The notes beneath the pieces are model-generated. The model searched no databases. It saw nothing but the letters and a program-made list of their open reading frames with translations, and was not told the DNA's origin. 64,000 nucleotides of DNA from Diploptera punctata (taxonomy: Eukaryota; Arthropoda; Insecta; Blattodea; Blaberidae). Location: contig JASPKZ010010272.1 of the NCBI GenBank assembly GCA_030220185.1, forward strand, positions 3,264,501 through 3,328,500, in the 5' to 3' direction. The translations under genes were made by a program, and so were the position numbers. This document shows positions 42,102 to 52,291 of the stretch, piece after piece (within the stretch, counting starts at the first letter, position 1; each line of letters begins with the position of its first letter).

Positions 42102-43990
42102 TGAAAAATCCCTTAATTACAATATTCGAGCTAAGTACTCATGATTTGTTAATATTACAGGACTAAGTATTGTGGGTTACAAAGAAAGCTACCCAGATAG
42201 AAGCAAAGCCTACCTTTAAAATAGAAATTTCAGCCAAATGTAGATTGATAAAGGATATCAAAGATTAGAATTAAACAAAAACTTTGAAGACTGAAGGGTA
42301 TAAAGATCTACAAAAAATCAGTAAAGTGAAAAGTAATTTAAGAAAAATCTAGAAAAGACAATAATTTTGGACTAATTATTGAATGTGACTGCCTTATTGA
42401 AAAACTTAATTCTAATCTATCTAAGGTATATTTATATAAAGGACATAATTTAAACAAACAATATGTCTAAGTCTATGGGAAAGAAGAAAATTTTATTCTT
42501 TTAACTTTTTAATATAAGAAAATACCAACATCAAGGTGTTTTACTGGGAAGCAAAGGTGAAGGAAATGAATAAGTATTGGGCAACAATAACAACAACAAC
42601 AGGATTCCAGGCTCTTATAAACACGTAGAAAATGAAGGCATACATGAGTTATTATAATTATTATTACTTTCAAGCATTTTAACCTATCACCAGTATTAAA
42701 ACATTCACAAAATTCTGTACAAATTGCAAATTGGTCTCTTCTCTTGCACCACCCTAAAAACATTGTGGGTTAGTTTTCTAAAGCATATAGATTTTAAATA
42801 GAGCCATAAAATTAATTGCAATTACAAGAAAAAAGCTCCTTATTATGACAATAAGGCATTTTATGATCAGGAGTCAACCAATCATCGCACTTTTCTGTTT
42901 TGAACGCCGCCCCTGTTTTAACATGATATTTCATTATGGCGAATCAATACCCGTTATGACACCCCACTGGAATCATTTCATGTGCTATACTTCATTGTTA
43001 GTAGATATGCAGGTTTTGTCATTAAACCAATGTTGTAACATTGCTTCCTTTGTGAATAATTATTTTGGAATGAGCGATTCTAGTTTCCATTTCACATAAA
43101 AGCAAGGGGAATGTGCTTTGTTCTCTTAAATTATCTGTGAGAACAATCTTGATAAAATACACAATTATTTAAGCATATATTACTAAATCACAGAGTTAAA
43201 TAACAGAATTATTGTAATTCATTACGACATGCCAGTCTTTCAGGAACGTAAGGAACAATTTTTAACTGACTGGACATTAAACTAGCACTGACCTCTTGCT
43301 GGCAAATAGTACACTGCTGAAATTTTATTTCATGGCAAGTGCATGTATAGATTCTAATCTTCCTATTACTAACTTGCACTATACGATAGTATTAACATTA
43401 TGTTATACTGTAAGAACAAAACGATGCTCATGGGTAAAAAAAGAAGGAAGGACACGTATTAAGGTTTTATTGTGATAAATGTGAAGGCAAAGAATACTGA
43501 ATTAAAACTTCATTTTATGTTTTGAAAAGACTTTCCATTTACTTGATCTGTTAGGATTATTTTCTGTTTGTTTTGAAAATAAAGAAAAAAGTTATTTCTG
43601 TTTCACATTAAGAATAAAAGAATTTGAAGCGTTCCATATATGGAATGAAGTGCATAGTATAAAACTTGCAATATAATAAATGCACCATGCATATAAGTTT
43701 TAAAAATAATACAAGTAACTTTTTAGAGATCAGTCACCTTGATGTACAAACTTCATGCTTAAAAAAGTACTTCTGTTGTATGTATAAACAGCTATATATA
43801 AAATAGTATGACAACTTTTCCTTAACATTTATTACAACATTTATGGAACATAGTGCTTCCTTTTCCTCTGAATAAGGACCACTATCTATAAACATGTTTT
43901 AATCTATTAATTTTCTAGCTTTCGAAAACGTGTCCATTCTGTACCTATGTAATGGAACCACTGCCACAAAAATAATTATGTCACTGCACT
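41863..43990. other. Sequence left of the myosin 3' end, with (AAT)n
   Basis: Holds an (AAT)n microsatellite at about 42060-42101 and no convincing exon or transposon ends. A minus-strand AATAAA at 43833-43828 is a possible poly(A) signal for the distal myosin terminal exon. Confidence 0.4.
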
Positions 43991-44027
43991 TAAAAGACTG
44001 GAAGACATAGAAGCTGGTAGAATGTAT

Positions 44028-44163
44028 TTAGTTGGGTGCCTCTTCTCCATCCATACTGTCATCCTGAATGGACGAATCTTCACCACTGCCTGTAGGAATG
44101 GATCCTCGCTTTGTGCCAGTCAGCCGTGAACTCAATCCAATGGCTGTACCTGCTCCTCCACGT
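44028..44163 (-). CDS. zip: Non-muscle myosin II heavy chain, distal terminal exon
   Basis: Acceptor TTTGATTTAG precedes 44163 on the minus strand, and the TAA is at 44030-44028. The first base completes the AG left by the exon at 56221, giving Arg. The exon then reads RGGAGTAIGLSSRLTGTKRG, then SIPTGSGEDSSIQDDSMDGE and EAPN. The joined sequence ..[12 protein letters not shown].. matches the end of the coiled coil and start of the non-helical tailpiece in non-muscle myosin II. The acidic, Ser-rich end (SSIQDDSMDGEE) resembles casein-kinase-type sites known in this tailpiece. It lies 12 kb downstream of the last coiled-coil exon. Confidence 0.85.
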
Positions 44164-44237
44164 CTAAATCAAAGTAACATATGCTAAGCTACATAAACAA
44201 ATTAATTAATTTTTTGTTTTTAAATAAGTAAATTCAT

Positions 44238-44462
44238 GAATTAAATTAATATTTTAATACCTCACCTCATATCCTTTATTCTTCTAGACTAAAGTTTTGG
44301 AGCTATATCTCCATCATCAGAAGCCTCTCATCGACTGGTATTATGTCGTTTCTCCACCAAGAAACAACGTAACACTGGTCAACGAGAGGCTACTGATGAG
44401 GTATTAAAATATTAATTTAATTCTTAAATTAATCCTCATAATTATTTTTTTCCTGTGAAAGT
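44238..44462. mobile_element. Fold-back PLE derivative in a myosin intron
   Basis: TAAGTAAATTCAT (44225-44237) and TAAGTAAATTTAT (44463-44475) give a 13-bp duplication with one difference. The right arm is cut down to CTACTGATGAGGTATT. The left arm keeps a complete-length hammerhead. Confidence 0.75.
44287..44320 (-). ncRNA. Hammerhead-like core, G12 replaced by A
   Basis: Minus strand: CUGAUGA (44320-44314), U, stem II GGAG/CUCC with loop AUAUAG, AAAAC, loop UUUA, GUC (44289-44287). Only G12 is off consensus. Confidence 0.5.
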
Positions 44463-44739
44463 TAAGTAAATTTATACTACTTACTAAATTTTTTTTAAAA
44501 AATTAACCCTAAAAAAGAAATTATTCAATTTTATCTTACAAATTTAATTTACACAAGAATTTAAACCATAGGCTTTATTGCTTTGGTACTCTGCCACTGA
44601 GCAACCTGAAGTAATATCAACCCATATATGTCTTGTGTTTCAATAGACATTCCGAATACTGAAATCTATTTTTTTTAGTTAATATTTGTATGAAATAACA
44701 CTGAGGTTTCTTTTAATTATTATGAGTTAGGCCAAATTA

Positions 44740-45020
44740 CTGAAACAGATAAATCTAAGGAACTCGCAATTTGGGAGAAAATTACATCCATAAGAATAAG
44801 GAGAAAACTATGAATTTTGAAATTCCTGGGGAAATAGAAAAAAAAAATTGATTTGGAAGTTCATCAGTCAGCCAACAGAGGGAGTAGAAATCAACCTATA
44901 GGATGACAACTGCAAACATAACTATTAGAATGCATCAACAATGTCACATAGATGCGGCGAAACTATAATCTGCAGAATATATAATAATAATAATAATAAG
45001 AAGAAGAAGAAGAGGTGAGT
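44740..45020 (+). pseudogene. PLE GIY-YIG C-terminal fragment
   Basis: Plus strand pieces ELAIWEKITSIRIRRKTMNF, then EIPGEIEKKN and WKFISQPTEG, match the C-terminus of the copy at 5990-6470. A (AAT)n/(AAG)n tract precedes GAGGTGAGTC, the family 3' terminus. Confidence 0.7.
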
Positions 45021-45099
45021 CAAAATAACTAATTCATAATAACTGAAATCTATGTTCATATCATCTTAATAAAGTTGAACCATAAACAATGACATTTTA

Positions 45100-45335
45100 G
45101 GTAACTTCATTCTTATGTTTTATCGTAATCATATTCAACTCATTAGATTGAGTTTAGGATTAAGGCCTCTCCTGGCACATCATTACCATCATCATCACCC
45201 ATCATATAATTGGGGCAGCGTAACCCCACCTTCCAGACACCCCAATCTCAGAAGTGGGTTATAATACACCAATGCCAGGAGAGAATATCAGAAATGTCAG
45301 AATGACAAACCGGTGGCATTAAATAAAAAAAAATG
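45100..45335 (+). repeat. SINE-C tail fragment
   Basis: TTGAGTTTAGGATTAAGGCC, CACCTTCCAGACACCCCAAT and AATGCCAGGAGAGAATATC match the tail of the SINE-C copy at 25410-25740. Confidence 0.75.
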
Positions 45336-45408
45336 CTAGCTATCTGTAGCCTTGCCACTACCTTAAAAATCGAAATAATTCCTGATTTATTTAATGAGTT
45401 AATTTAAT

Positions 45409-45819
45409 ATAACAAATTTGGGAATTTTTAACATTATGAGGTTTTATTGATAAGAATCAAATGAATCTTGACTTCTTCTTACCTCATACTTCTATGTTTT
45501 TTTTTAAACACAGCACCGCAGTATCGGCAACAATCGTCAGCTGTTTTCACAACTGTCAATTTTTTTCTGTTGCCAGTAATTATCCAAATTGGCATCTGGT
45601 ATTCTTTTGGAGGAGTCATTTTCTACTGCTATCTGGTGTATTTTTTAAGTACTTTGTAACCAAGCTTGATGGCAGTTTGGATAATTACCGGCAAAAGAAA
45701 AAAATTGACAGTCGTGAAAACAGCTGACGATGGTGATGATGGTCGCCGATACTGCGGTGCTGTGTTTAAAAAACATAGAAGTGTGAGGTAAGAAGTCACG
45801 ATTCATTTGATTCTTATTA
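45409..45819. mobile_element. Fold-back PLE derivative, 411 bp
   Basis: A perfect 12-bp duplication AGTTAATTTAAT lies at 45397-45408 and 45820-45831. Two inverted copies of PLE 3' sequence meet near 45620. Minus core 45514-45540: CUGACGA, short stem II, GAUAC, UGCG, GUG. Plus core 45724-45759: CUGACGA, stem II GGUGAU/GGUCGCC-type, GAUAC, UGCG, GUG. Both have GAUAC instead of GAAAC and a GUG triplet, so cleavage is unlikely. Confidence 0.8.
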
Positions 45820-46599
45820 AGTTAATTTAATTGAAACCTGATTTCCATGCGCATGTGCTAAAAATTATGTTTGCAGAAAATAGTAATTTGGTATACTGGC
45901 TTTGATATTGCGGCCAAGCATTAGTGAGGCCATAACAATTTCACTCATATACTGAACAACCTCCTCTAATTTTATGGTACTACTGTATGCTTAAATTAAA
46001 AAATTGTTTGCATTCCTCATATTTTCGAACAGATCATAAAAATCATGTAGGCTATAGATGAAGACTAAATGTAACTGGAACTAAAATGTAGAAGTAATAT
46101 TTTGTTGACAACTTTACATTTTCCTTATTGTCAATAAAGACTAAAAGAGTGTGCTATAAAGAGAAAGGTAAATATGGCAATAACTATCCTAAAAAATAAA
46201 TGGATGATTTGCATGATTGTGAAATTTCTAGCAGAATATATTTTCCCTTCCTTCACCCTTCTTGTCATTTCACAACAAATGGTTACTTCAACTAGTAGTT
46301 CTGGTTCCATTTTGTCCTTACTTAAACCTGGATTACTAGCATGCATTAGCCAAACTCTACGACACACAAAATATAAAGTGATAAAATGTGTTTTCATGTT
46401 TCATATATTTTAAATCTCTTCGTCAAGTAATAAATCTCTTACAGGCCTAATTAAAACAACCCACTCTCATTTATTTAATTGACCAAATGGAAGTTATAAT
46501 CTAGTTAAGTAGGAAAATTTAACATATAAATGTCTCAATGTTTTTATTATTAATTTAATACTTCTCACTGAAGGACAAATTATATTTGAGGAGAAAAAT

Positions 46600-46910
46600 G
46601 ATATGCTCAGACTGGGGTTTGAATCCAGGACTTTTGGCTTTCTATGCCAATGCTCTACCAACTGAGCTACCTGAGCACTCCAACCTAAACTCAAATTTTT
46701 CTCTTATACATCGTTAATCTCAGAGTGTCAAATACTACGAACCTTTGCTCAATCATGGCTTCTTATTCAAGAAGACATTTATTGACAATTAACAATGTAT
46801 AAGAGAAAAATTTGCATTTAGATTGAAGTGCTCAGGTAGTTCAGTTGATAGAGCATTGGCATAGAAAGTCAAAGGTCCTGGGTTCAAACCACAGTCTGAG
46901 CATATAATTT
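46600..46910. repeat. Inverted pair of tRNA-like repeats
   Basis: tRNA-like domains at 46605-46676 (minus) and 46829-46901 (plus), with the flanking AAGAGAAAAATTTGCATTTA-type arms of the dispersed family. Confidence 0.75.
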
Positions 46911-46924
46911 CTCTCTTCAAATAT

Positions 46925-47130
46925 AAATGTTTATTTGGAAGAAACACAGTTTCAATATAATAATTAATAAAAACTGAATCGTATCTCACCTCATATTTTG
47001 AGTTCTTTAAGCACGGATCTGCAGTTTCTGGAGGCATACCTCCCATCTTCAGCCATAACCACGACACAGTTTTTATTAATTATTAACTTGAAAAACCTCA
47101 ATGTTATTTACCATAATTAATTTATGAATT
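46925..47130 (-). mobile_element. PLE end with hammerhead-like core
   Basis: The terminal motif CTCACCTCATATTTTGAG lies near 46985. The core at 47012-47052 (minus) reads CUGAAGA, stem II UGG.AGG/CCUCCA with loop UAU, GAAAC, a nine-base loop, and GUG. Boxes are intact, but the last base of the cleavage triplet is G, which the NUH rule excludes. Confidence 0.6.
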
Positions 47131-47930
47131 GTTTCAATAAATTTTCTATATTATCATTTACTGCTATAGTGCATGTAAAATGGGTGTATTGGTGAGATTT
47201 GTGTAGGATATTTAGCCATTAACTAAAATTAAATAATAATTAGAAATATAAATGCACTAGTGAAACAGTATAATTCATAGTATGTAGAAGTGGCTGTAAA
47301 TAGAAAAAAAATGTTATATACATTTTTTTTAATAACATCCCATCCAGTACATATTATACCATTGACATAGATCAGAATATATCTAAATTCAATTTATAAT
47401 ACATGATAGGAAAACATCATTTACACTAATCCAATATTTAAAAAATAAAAAGACATGCTGAAAATAATATTGATACATGCATAAATTGGCCATTAATTCC
47501 TTCTTTTGTCCATGCAACTTCTCCTCCAAATAAAATAAATATTTTCATACCTAGCCATTGAAAGTTCTCATAAAAATCAGGGCTAAAATTTCTGTTGAAT
47601 GATCTGTTTTCATATTTACACGCTGTGAAAGATTTAGGAAGGAGCTGGTCTGTCAAACAACTTTATCTTGCACCTTTTCCTATGCTTAGTGCTGAAAATG
47701 ACTCCTATAATAAGCAATGTATTCATACTGATTGATAGGGAAACGTTTTTGTAAATGCATATTTTCTTATAATGCTGATTTCAATTATATTTTGCATTAT
47801 CTACACATTCACAATGTGTCGAGCTAAAAAATGCTACTTATTTTTCATATTTCTCCTTATTTAGGAGTTAGTAAATATTTTAATTAATTTCCATACATTT
47901 TCTACATTTCATATAAAAACAGTCCATATT
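47131..47930. other. Myosin intron, no gene seen
   Basis: AT-rich intron sequence without recognisable exons or repeats. Confidence 0.35.
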
Positions 47931-47942
47931 ATTTAATTATAT

Positions 47943-48150
47943 TATTTTTAGTCTGATCATCTTACCTCAATATTAATGTTGATTTGTTCTTGAACATGTT
48001 TCAAAACAATTCTGTTTTATCGTCAGCTTGTCCAGACTCTGGACAAACATGTTCAAGAACAAATCAACATTAATATTGAGGTAAGATGATCAGACTAAAA
48101 ATAATATAATTAAAATAACCTCAAAATATCACTTCCTAATATTAAATATT
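47943..48150. mobile_element. Short fold-back PLE derivative with intact hammerhead core
   Basis: A perfect 12-bp duplication AGTCCATATTAT lies at 47931-47942 and 48151-48162. The arms are long inverted repeats (TTAGTCTGATCATCTTACCT / AGGTAAGATGATCAGACTAA). The right end has AACCTCAAAATATCACTTCC, a PLE 5' terminus. Confidence 0.82.
47993..48026 (-). ncRNA. Type I hammerhead ribozyme core (intact boxes)
   Basis: Minus strand: CUGACGA (48026-48020), U, a perfect 6-bp stem II AAAACA/UGUUUU with loop GAAU, GAAAC (48002-47998), loop AU, and GUU (47995-47993). The bases after the cleavage site (CAAGAAC) can pair with GUUCUUG upstream, giving a long stem I. Confidence 0.72.
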
Positions 48151-48429
48151 AGTCCATATTATATTAAGCCTAACTATGAAATAAAACAATATTCCATCAA
48201 CTTTTAAAAATACATCAACAATATGGTTTTGAACATGTTCAGTGATTCCCTTAAAATCAGAGTTATTCGAAAATTAGCAGTTCTCTCAACAATGGGACAG
48301 CAAATTACGAAAAAGTTTAATTTGGGAGTTTTTAACAGAAAAATGACGTGCAGCTCCATAGTTACAGAATACACATTGGTCGAATTCTGTTAATCATTCT
48401 ATAAGACTGTAAATGTGCTAAGAGTACCA

Positions 48430-49010
48430 CATTCAGTCACTTTAACTAATAAGAATAAAATGAATTGTGAATTCTTCTTACCTCATACTTCTATGTTTTT
48501 TAAACACAGAACTTCAGTATCAGAGCAACCATCCTCAGCTGTTTTCACGACTGTCAATTTTTTCTTTTGCGGTATTTATCCAAACTGCCATCTGGTGTTC
48601 TTTTGAAGGAATCATTTTCTAAACTGCCATCTGTTGTATTTTTGAAGAACTTTGTAATCAAGCTTTGTTCGTTTGGAATCTCGAAGTTCATGGTTTTTTT
48701 TTTAATATATATCTTTTCCCAAACTGTTAAATGCAAAGGATTGGATAGATGTTTCAAAAGTTTTGCTTCTTTTTCAATTCTATAATTCTCTAATAAACTA
48801 TGTGCTGCTATAACTGATTTTTCAATTTCTCCATTCTTTATGTTTCTTTTTTAAGAGTTTCCAAGTTCCTTTTTGTTTTTCCTATATATATCCTATTGCA
48901 ATCTTTGCAATCTTATTATTAGTTAACAGAAGATTACCCAGGCTGAATTTGTTAAATGGAGCCAATGTTATATTAAATTTTCTGAAAATTTTTTGAAACT
49001 TTCACTAAAT
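48430..49010 (-). pseudogene. Penelope-like element, GIY-YIG end
   Basis: Minus strand: LTPFNKFSLGNLLLTNNK region (about 48970-48910), YIGKTKRNLETLKK with a deletion, KNGEIEKSVIAAHSLLENYR, then KHLSNPLHLTVWEKIYIKKK and FKRTPDGSLDKYRKRKN. The GIY strand is degraded. A hammerhead-like segment at 48510-48538 reads CUGAGGA, weak stem II, GAUAC, UGAA, GUU; the GAUAC change should block catalysis. Bases CUGUGUU after the triplet can pair with AAACAG before the first box as stem I. Confidence 0.75.
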
Positions 49011-49099
49011 TTCAGTTAATATAAATCTGTCCTCAGAGACAAAAGAAGAAGATTGACTTTTAATAACAACAATTGCGCACTAATGCACATACAATATTA

Positions 49100-50110
49100 T
49101 ATTAAAGAACAGAACTATGTAAGTGATTCACCTCTCTGCGAACAGTTCATAGCGTGGTAGGTATCACATGGTTCCCTACATCTCTCGCATACACAATCAG
49201 GTCCAGGTTGATCATATCCCTTTCTTCTACATATTCTGTGATGGAACCCATGTATAGCAAATCTTGTTATAATGTGTCTCAGGTCATAGCCCATACGCTG
49301 CCAGTCAGTAGATGTCATTGCATCCATGTTATAGAACTTAGTCGGGATTTCTTCTCTCTTCTCCTCTAGTTCCCTTAGAACTGCTTGAAGGCATTCCGTG
49401 TACAGCAGTAACATTTTAAGTCTAAGGTCTTCCAATAGAAAGGTTTCTCTAGCTAATACATAGACTAATCAGGACACCGTGCACGTAGACAGTCCCAGCG
49501 CTTTTTAAGGAATCTCACCTTGAGATTCTCTAACTCTGCTAATTGTTTCCTGGTTAGATGTTCCCAAAATAGTTCCAAGCCATACGTGACAGTTGGTAAT
49601 ATTTGGCATTTAAGAGCTTCATTGCAGTTTCTATCGATATCATGCGTAAATATTTGATATAATTTACACTATGTATTGCCACTATCATTCTTTTCCTCAA
49701 ATATAAAGAGAATGATATCCCAGTAGTCTGTATGCTTATTCACAGGTATTTAAATGAGTTACTGGTATGCAGTCTTTGTCCTCTGTAAGTGATGTAGTCA
49801 TTCCCTGCTAGTTTTCCACCTAAATATCACTAATTCTGTCTTCTTTTCATTCATATACATTTCATTTTCTTCTGCCCATTCGCACAGTAGGTCTATGGCT
49901 CTTTGTAATTGTTGCTTGTTGCCAGAAGCTAGTGCCATATCATCGGCATATATATATACATGCGGACTTCAGGTGTCCCTCACTTAATATTGTAAGTCAC
50001 ATCATGTGCGAGTACATTGAAGAGTAGCAGGCTAAGTGGATCTCCTTGTAATACGCTGTTCATCTGTCTGATCCAATTTGATATGCTTAGGTTATCATGT
50101 ATTTACAAGA
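49100..50110 (-). pseudogene. LINE-E reverse transcriptase and C-terminus
   Basis: Minus strand: the RT motif YIYADDMALASGNKQQLQRA near 49960-49890 includes the catalytic YADD. MNEKKTELVIF follows, then a degraded thumb. The open frame 49435-49115 reads MEDLRLKMLLLYTECLQAVL to ITRFAIHGFHHRICRRKGYD and CVCERCREPCDTYHAMNCSQ, a zinc-finger-like end. Upstream, PLSLLLFNVLAHDVTYNI is RT block 4-like. Several stops and frameshifts are present. Confidence 0.8.
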
Positions 50111-50241
50111 TGTGCAACTAAGATTAACTTTTCAATACTCGAAAGAAATGTTTGTAAATTATTGTTATGCTAACAGGCAATAAAAATTGTAAGAATTAAA
50201 TTAATGTTTTTATTACCTCACCTCATATCCTTTTTCTTCTA

Positions 50242-50274
50242 GACTGCAGTTTCGGAGCTTATCTCCAACATCAG
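50242..50274 (-). ncRNA. Hammerhead-like core, GAAAC present, A9 changed
   Basis: Minus strand: CUGAUGU (50274-50268), U, stem II GGAG/CUCC, GAAAC, UGCA, GUC (50244-50242). It is the only copy of this subfamily with G12 intact, but A9 is U. Confidence 0.5.
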
Positions 50275-50339
50275 TAGCCTCTGGTTGACCGGTGTTGTGT
50301 CGTTTCTTGGCAGTTTTCTTCTTCCTTCTATCAGTGGAC

Positions 50340-50920
50340 CGATGAACCCCGGATCAGGTCAAAATTTGTGGGAGTTTCGAAATTCATGAGTTTATCTTTC
50401 TTGTTTTTTTGGATGTGGATTTTTTTCCCAGACCGTGAGTTCTTTCTGTTTATCTGTGTGTTTTAATAAGCTAGCTTTTGTATTGATTAAATGTTTTTCA
50501 GACCAAGCATGGGCTGCTACAGTTGACTTGTCCACTTCACCCTTTTTTACATTTCTAAGATATTCTTTCAATCTAGTTTTTAATTTTCTTTTTGTTTTTC
50601 CTATATAGATTTTGTCACAATCCTTACATTTGATCTGATATATTCCTGATTTGTATTCTTCAATTTTTTCATTTTTGTTAGTTTTAATTATCTTGTTTAG
50701 GCTGTATTCATACTTAGGAGGCAATCGAATATTAAATTTTTTAAAAATTTTCTGGAACTTGTGGTGTTTTAAAGGATGGTGAATTTTTTTAATCTTATGT
50801 TCTCTTCTGTTTGTTTTTTAAGTGTGCTTTCAGTGATTAGTTTTTGCCTTTTAAACTTGTTTACTTTCTTGTGTACCAGGTTTTCTTCATAACCATTTTC
50901 TATTGCTACTTTAATTATGT
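50340..50920 (-). pseudogene. PLE GIY-YIG endonuclease
   Basis: The minus frame 50724-50392 reads MPPKYEYSLNKIIKTNKNEK, then SGIYQIKCKDCDKIYIGKTK (intact GIY...YIG), RKLKTRLKEYLRNVKKGEVD and AAHAWSEKHLINTKASLLKH. It ends in ELTVWEKN followed by a frameshift; the end MNFETPTNFDLIQ is found again in the plus arm at 50942. Upstream, the linker KHHKFQKIFKKF is out of frame. Confidence 0.82.
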
Positions 50921-51059
50921 AAAGACAAGAAAGATAAGCTCATGAATTTCGAAACTCCCACAAATTTTGACCTGATCCAGTGGTTCATCGGTTCACCGAT
51001 AGACAGAAGAAGAAAACTGCCTGCCAAGAAACGACACTACACTGGTCGACCAGAGGCTA

Positions 51060-51092
51060 CTGATGATGGAGATAAGCTCCAAAACTGCAGTC
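51060..51092 (+). ncRNA. Hammerhead-like core, G12 replaced by A
   Basis: CUGAUGA (51060-51066), U, stem II GGAG/CUCC with loop AUAAG, AAAAC, UGCA, GUC (51090-51092). Confidence 0.5.
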
Positions 51093-51152
51093 TAGAAGAA
51101 AAAGGATATGAGGTGAGGCAAAAAAAACAAATTTAATTCTTGAATTAAACCA

Positions 51153-51501
51153 GTCCCGCGCCGTAGCTGAGTGGTTAAGGTAGGAAGCCTTGGCGCAGAG
51201 CTATGGGACTTGCGCTGGTTCGAGTCTCCATGGGGGAAGAAATTTTCTCATGGTATTTCGGCCAGTATGGGACCAGTGCCCACCCAGCATCGTGAGGCAA
51301 TTGGGTAGCTACAATAAGTAGCGACTCCAGGTTGAGGAACCAGCTATAACGGCTGGGGGACTCGACATGCTAACAACATGTCACCCCTACACTGGCTGTT
51401 GATCATCTACCTCTGTGATTGACACATGTGGATGTGAAGGGCCAGCAGCCGGCTGGTTAAAGGGCAACCGCTGAAAAGTGGAAAGACCCTCAATCGGATT
51501 G
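51153..51501 (+). mobile_element. SINE-B, full length with target duplication
   Basis: GAATTAAACCA flanks it on both sides (51142-51152 and 51502-51512). The head GTCCCGCGCCGTAGCTGAGT and the B box GCTGGTTCGAGTCTC are followed by the SINE-B body. Confidence 0.85.
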
Positions 51502-52078
51502 GAATTAAACCACATAGTGCTTTTTCCCTGTGAAAGTTAAATAAATAAAAATTGTGTTTTGTTTGAAGTTCATATAACAAAATAGTACATTGAAAGATAA
51601 GGTAAGTCCATTATATTATTTGTTTAGTTTTATTAAAATGTATCAATATTTAACGTAGATACTCAATTTTTGATAACTTCAAGACTATATTTAATTCCAT
51701 ATTTTGGTAAAAGTAATTACATATATATTTACATATTTGGTCCATATGAATCTGTTTCCTGCTGATTAGTAAGAAAAATTGCCAATAACAAGAATCCTAT
51801 GTCAGATATAACCCTTCCCCGCAGCTAATCACCTAGTGATTTTTTTTAGTTCTTATAAAGAAATACACTTTTTTCTCTAGAAAGTAAATAAGGTTCCTCT
51901 AAATAATTCACAAATTTGTGTTTGGAATGAAAAACTACTGTAGTTATTCTGCACTAATTTACTAGTATAAATACTTAAATGATTTTGACTTAGATTTTAT
52001 ATATTTTAATGACTGAAAAAAAAAAGTATATATATATATATAAATGGTTGTAGCACAAACATGCTATACCCTTTAGGG

Positions 52079-52283
52079 CAGCGGTACTCATTACGCGGCC
52101 CTTCTAGATATTTATTAAGGCTCTTGGAATAAATTTACCTTCATTACATTACATTTAAATTTTTAATTCTAAGTATAAAATAATATTATCTTTATTGAAA
52201 CTCTACAAAACTTTGGATGTCCCTGTGTAACAGATATGGTTTATTATATTTGGCTCTCTTGTAATTTCTAGTGAGTACCACTG
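52079..52283. mobile_element. hAT-type MITE with perfect 8-bp target duplication
   Basis: CTTTAGGG occurs at 52071-52078 and 52284-52291. The ends CAGCGGTACTCA and (reverse complement) CAGTGGTACTCA are typical of hAT elements. The 205-bp interior is non-coding. Confidence 0.85.
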
Positions 52284-52291
52284 CTTTAGGG

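Larger units (their letters stand above)
50191..51543. mobile_element. PLE inverted copy pair with nested SINE-B
   Basis: A perfect 12-bp duplication AATAAAAATTGT lies at 50179-50190 and 51544-51555. The minus part (50191-50920) carries GIY-YIG; the plus part (50930-51125) is the inverted 3' end. SINE-B sits at 51153-51501 inside the right terminus. The order PLE first, SINE second is clear. Confidence 0.82.

Noticed and set aside
42845..43099. An 84-codon plus-strand frame
   Set aside because: No splice signals, no recognisable motif and composition similar to surrounding intergenic sequence.
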